Below, one piece after another: positions 5,403-7,109 of a stretch of DNA of 7,109 nt. The stretch lies in assembly GCA_029975625.1 (NCBI GenBank), contig JARKOR010000170.1:1-7109 (forward strand), written 5' to 3'. This DNA is from Nanosynbacter sp. (GTDB lineage: Bacteria; Patescibacteriota; Saccharimonadia; Saccharimonadales; Saccharimonadaceae). The stretch's first letter is position 1. Each line of letters starts with the position of its first letter. A program made the position numbers and the translations under genes. Below the pieces are notes generated by a model that saw only the letters and a program-made list of their open reading frames with translations, made no database searches and was not told where the DNA came from.

Positions 5403-6768
5403 CTCGCTGATGGTCTTTTGATGTACTGATTTTACCGGCCAACAACAAGCTAAGTTGCAAATCGTCACCGCGGATCTGCTCCAAGTACTCCCATACTTTC
5501 ACTGAGCCATTATAATAACTCAAATCTTTAAACAGGGGTAGTTCATCCGTACCACGGAATATCCGAGTCGTTGCAAGGAGCGGACCATCAGCAGCAATCT
5601 TGCGGGCTTTAGTAATTTGTTCTTCCGTTGGCACCTGACCTGATTCGAGGTCTTCAAGTAGTTTCATACGCCACTTTACCTCAAATGCATCGCGAAAACT
5701 TTTTCCGTCAAAATATGCTAATCCAGCTGTGATATAATGATCAACCCCAGCCTCTTTAAACGTACCCTCAAGTGCCTGTTCGGCAACCTTACCAAGCCCC
5801 TCTTGCGTATCACCATACCCTGAAAGTCCGAAATTGAGGGGTATAATATCCGTAGATTCTCCCGTGATGGCTGTCAGCATATGGATACCAAGCTCGTGAA
5901 CAACAAGACGACGCACTTCTGCGACTGACATGTCAGGTCGATTAATAGGGATAATAACTCTTTTTGACTTTGCACCGACACTAATCGCCTTGGCATCTTT
6001 CAGGACAACTTCCCACCCTTCAGCTGCTTCACCAAATTCCTCGCGAATAATTGTCTCAAATATATCCCTCAGCTCAACCGAGCTAATCGGCTCATCTGTC
6101 TCTGGAACATGGCGAAGCAGGTCGCCGTGAAGGCTTTCAATAACAGTATGCATCCAGGCGACCGTCTCGGCTGAGGGCTTAAATCGTTCGCCAGCGATCT
6201 CCGGATCAAGCACTTCTGCTGGCACAAGCGACTGGAGTTCAGCGAAAATAACTTCAGCTTCTGGGCTACGGTCTTTTTGGGAGACGTTTGTAATTTTCTC
6301 GCCTAATAGCGAAAGATAAGTTTGCTTGTCTGGCTCACCATATAACTCGATATTGCGACGCATAAATTGTTCACGGGCAATGGACTTTTCCTCATCAGTC
6401 TCGGCTATCTTATATGCTTTCATGGCTATGGCCAATTCCGCCTGGAGGACATTTTGTGCAACGAACGCCTCGTACACGCCACGACGAGGTTCGTCGAGCA
6501 GTGTTATCTGGTCCATCAAACGGTGCGCCTCAGCTCTAATCGATTCGATTTGCTCAGGAGTAATGGCATCTAGTTTAGGGTATGTTAGGTCTAAATTCTC
6601 AATCTCGTCATTAAGAAAAGCACCAAGTTGAGTAGTTTTATCCGACCTATCTGGAGCGGTCACGGCCACAATACTTGGTATTGTTTTTGTGAACGCTTCA
6701 AAATCAGTATCAAACTGTTCGGGGTTAAAGATGGGTGTTTCTTGTGTTTCTATTGTTGCTACTGCCAT
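5377..6768 (-). CDS. DUF1704/MATCAP-family metallopeptidase (QEGLA-motif protein)
   Basis: This 463-residue protein belongs to the family annotated in bacteria as flavohemoglobin expression-modulating QEGLA motif protein. Its eukaryotic members (MATCAP/TMCP) are zinc carboxypeptidases that remove terminal tyrosine or glutamate from tubulin tails. The zinc signature is intact: HELGIH (291-296, an HExxxH site) and the QEGLG version of the QEGLA motif (322-326), whose E323 is the expected third ligand. The spacing and the GLSGYGDT lead-in fit the family. The C-terminal block FRGTDELPLFKDLSYYNG (404-421) is also typical. Residues 1-200 are mostly helical and acidic with no signal peptide, so the protein is cytoplasmic. 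The ATG at 6768 is chosen over an in-frame GTG at 6786 because the latter lies inside the TATAAT promoter. It heads the ligase/protease operon. Its substrate is unknown; trimming of peptide tails is inferred. Confidence 0.92.
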   Translation of the reverse strand: MAVATIETQETPIFNPEQFDTDFEAFTKTIPSIVAVTAPDRSDKTTQLGAFLNDEIENLDLTYPKLDAITPEQIESIRAEAHRLMDQITLLDEPRRGVYEAFVAQNVLQAELAIAMKAYKIAETDEEKSIAREQFMRRNIELYGEPDKQTYLSLLGEKITNVSQKDRSPEAEVIFAELQSLVPAEVLDPEIAGERFKPSAETVAWMHTVIESLHGDLLRHVPETDEPISSVELRDIFETIIREEFGEAAEGWEVVLKDAKAISVGAKSKRVIIPINRPDMSVAEVRRLVVHELGIHMLTAITGESTDIIPLNFGLSGYGDTQEGLGKVAEQALEGTFKEAGVDHYITAGLAYFDGKSFRDAFEVKWRMKLLEDLESGQVPTEEQITKARKIAADGPLLATTRIFRGTDELPLFKDLSYYNGSVKVWEYLEQIRGDDLQLSLLLAGKISTSKDHQRVVLESRTA

Positions 6769-6774
6769 AATATC

Positions 6775-6803
6775 ATTATAGCACACTTCTTACAAAAATG
6801 CAA
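6775..6803 (-). promoter_or_regulatory. strong leaderless promoter of the DUF1704 operon
   Basis: The minus strand has a perfect TATAAT (6775-6780) with an extended -10 TG (TGCTATAAT) and, 17 bp upstream, TTGCAT (6798-6803; 4 of 6 to TTGACA). The predicted +1 is the A of the ATG at 6768, giving an mRNA with no leader. No Shine-Dalgarno is present. This is the best promoter in the window and marks the start of the writer/eraser operon. Confidence 0.75.
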
Positions 6804-6804
6804 G
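6789..6804. repeat. imperfect dyad over the -35 box, possible operator
   Basis: On the plus strand CTTACA-AAAA-TGCAAG is an inverted repeat with 5 of 6 matching arm positions. It covers the whole -35 hexamer of the DUF1704 promoter. A repressor dimer bound there would block the promoter. No regulator gene is in the window, and short dyads occur by chance in AT-rich DNA, so this is tentative. Confidence 0.25.
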
Positions 6805-6829
6805 CATAATTGTAGGTAATAAATCCGCC

Positions 6830-7109
6830 TTAGCTAAACAGACCCCTTTTGCCACCAGTTCGAAATTCTTCTAGCAATTCTTTCTGCTTTTTCGTCAGCT
6901 TTGTCGGGGTGTCCACGACAATTCCGACGATGTGCGGACCGCGGGATTCGCTGCGCAAACTAGGCACGCCGTGGCCGGACAGCTTGAAGTCTGTGCCGTT
7001 TTGTGTGCCTGCAGGAATCTTCATGCGCACTTTTCCGTCCACCGTATCAACGTCGATTTCCGTACCAAGCGCAGCATCAACCATCGAGATATGCTCAAAT
7101 GACAAGATA
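6830..7109 (-). CDS. dnaJ: chaperone DnaJ, C-terminal end (5' part outside window)
   Basis: The last 93 residues of DnaJ (Hsp40), the co-chaperone that delivers unfolded proteins to DnaK and stimulates its ATPase. The visible part is the second C-terminal beta-sandwich domain and the dimerising tail: SFEHISMVDAALGTEIDV, then VRMKIPAGTQNGTDFKLSGHGVPSL, and IVGIVVDTPTKLTKKQKELLEEF. The element KIPAGTQNG followed by a GHGVP strand is characteristic. The J domain and zinc-finger region lie outside, so class I DnaJ against CbpA-like cannot be settled from this end alone, although the length and ending fit DnaJ. The gene ends 61 bases before the next start. I see no terminator between them, but the strong promoter there makes the next unit independent. 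Confidence 0.93.
   Translation of the reverse strand, partial: ILSFEHISMVDAALGTEIDVDTVDGKVRMKIPAGTQNGTDFKLSGHGVPSLRSESRGPHIVGIVVDTPTKLTKKQKELLEEFRTGGKRGLFS

Noticed and set aside
5367..5468. Upstream-extended start for the ATP-grasp gene
   Set aside because: It overlaps the DUF1704 3' end by about 90 bases, adds a Cys/Trp-rich stretch unlike the family, and the ATG at 5366 fits the adjacent promoter.
6769..6786. GTG start six codons upstream for DUF1704
   Set aside because: The GTG lies upstream of the TATAAT box, so an mRNA from this promoter would not contain it.
1..7109. CRISPR arrays, insertion sequences, recoded TGA
   Set aside because: No regular repeats, transposase or flanking inverted repeats seen; TGA serves as the stop of three genes.

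Overview
The window is about 7.1 kb and every supported gene lies on the minus strand. Three genes end in TGA (3460-3462, 3975-3977 and the gene ending at 1552), so TGA is a stop and the code is the ordinary bacterial one, not one in which TGA is glycine. The small compact genes, short or negative spacings, moderate GC, short spare versions of housekeeping proteins, and a comEC next to a lone tRNA suggest a streamlined bacterium. A candidate-phyla lineage such as Saccharibacteria is plausible. This is inference from style and gene content, because no 16S or other decisive marker is present.

Layout in the direction of transcription (high to low coordinates): the C-terminal end of dnaJ (7109-6830); a DUF1704/MATCAP-type metallopeptidase with a QEGLA motif (6768-5377); an unassigned ATP-grasp ligase (5366-3975); a RimB-type retropepsin-like protease (3978-3460); rimK, an alpha-L-glutamate ligase (3463-2552); a membrane-anchored DUF192 protein (2534-2040); a small polytopic, possibly CvpA-like membrane protein (2037-1552); a structured non-coding stretch that holds a 20-nt copy of the start of tRNA-Lys (1551-1327); tRNA-Lys(UUU) with an encoded CCA (1326-1250) and its terminator; and the 5' part of comEC (1124 to the window edge).

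The centre of interest is the four-gene block from 6768 to 2552. It joins two ATP-grasp ligases, which form amide or peptide bonds, with two peptidases of unrelated folds, which break them. ATP-grasp/rimB and rimB/rimK overlap by ATGA, so these are translationally coupled. RimK adds glutamates to a protein C-terminus. RimB-type proteases are its known genomic companions. DUF1704 relatives in eukaryotes remove single residues from tubulin C-termini. The block therefore reads as a writer/eraser cassette for C-terminal peptide tails, or a small peptide-like metabolite pathway. Its substrate cannot be read from the window.

A second pattern runs through the window. The four genes comEC, DUF192, ATP-grasp and DUF1704 each have a TANAAT -10 box placed so that transcription would begin 0 to 2 nt before the ATG, each with a hexamer 17 bp further upstream. 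None has a Shine-Dalgarno in reach except a possible weak AGG before DUF192. This predicts leaderless mRNAs for transcription-unit-leading genes, whereas the coupled inner genes (rimK, rimB, CvpA-like) have GGA/GAGG/AAGG-like sites.
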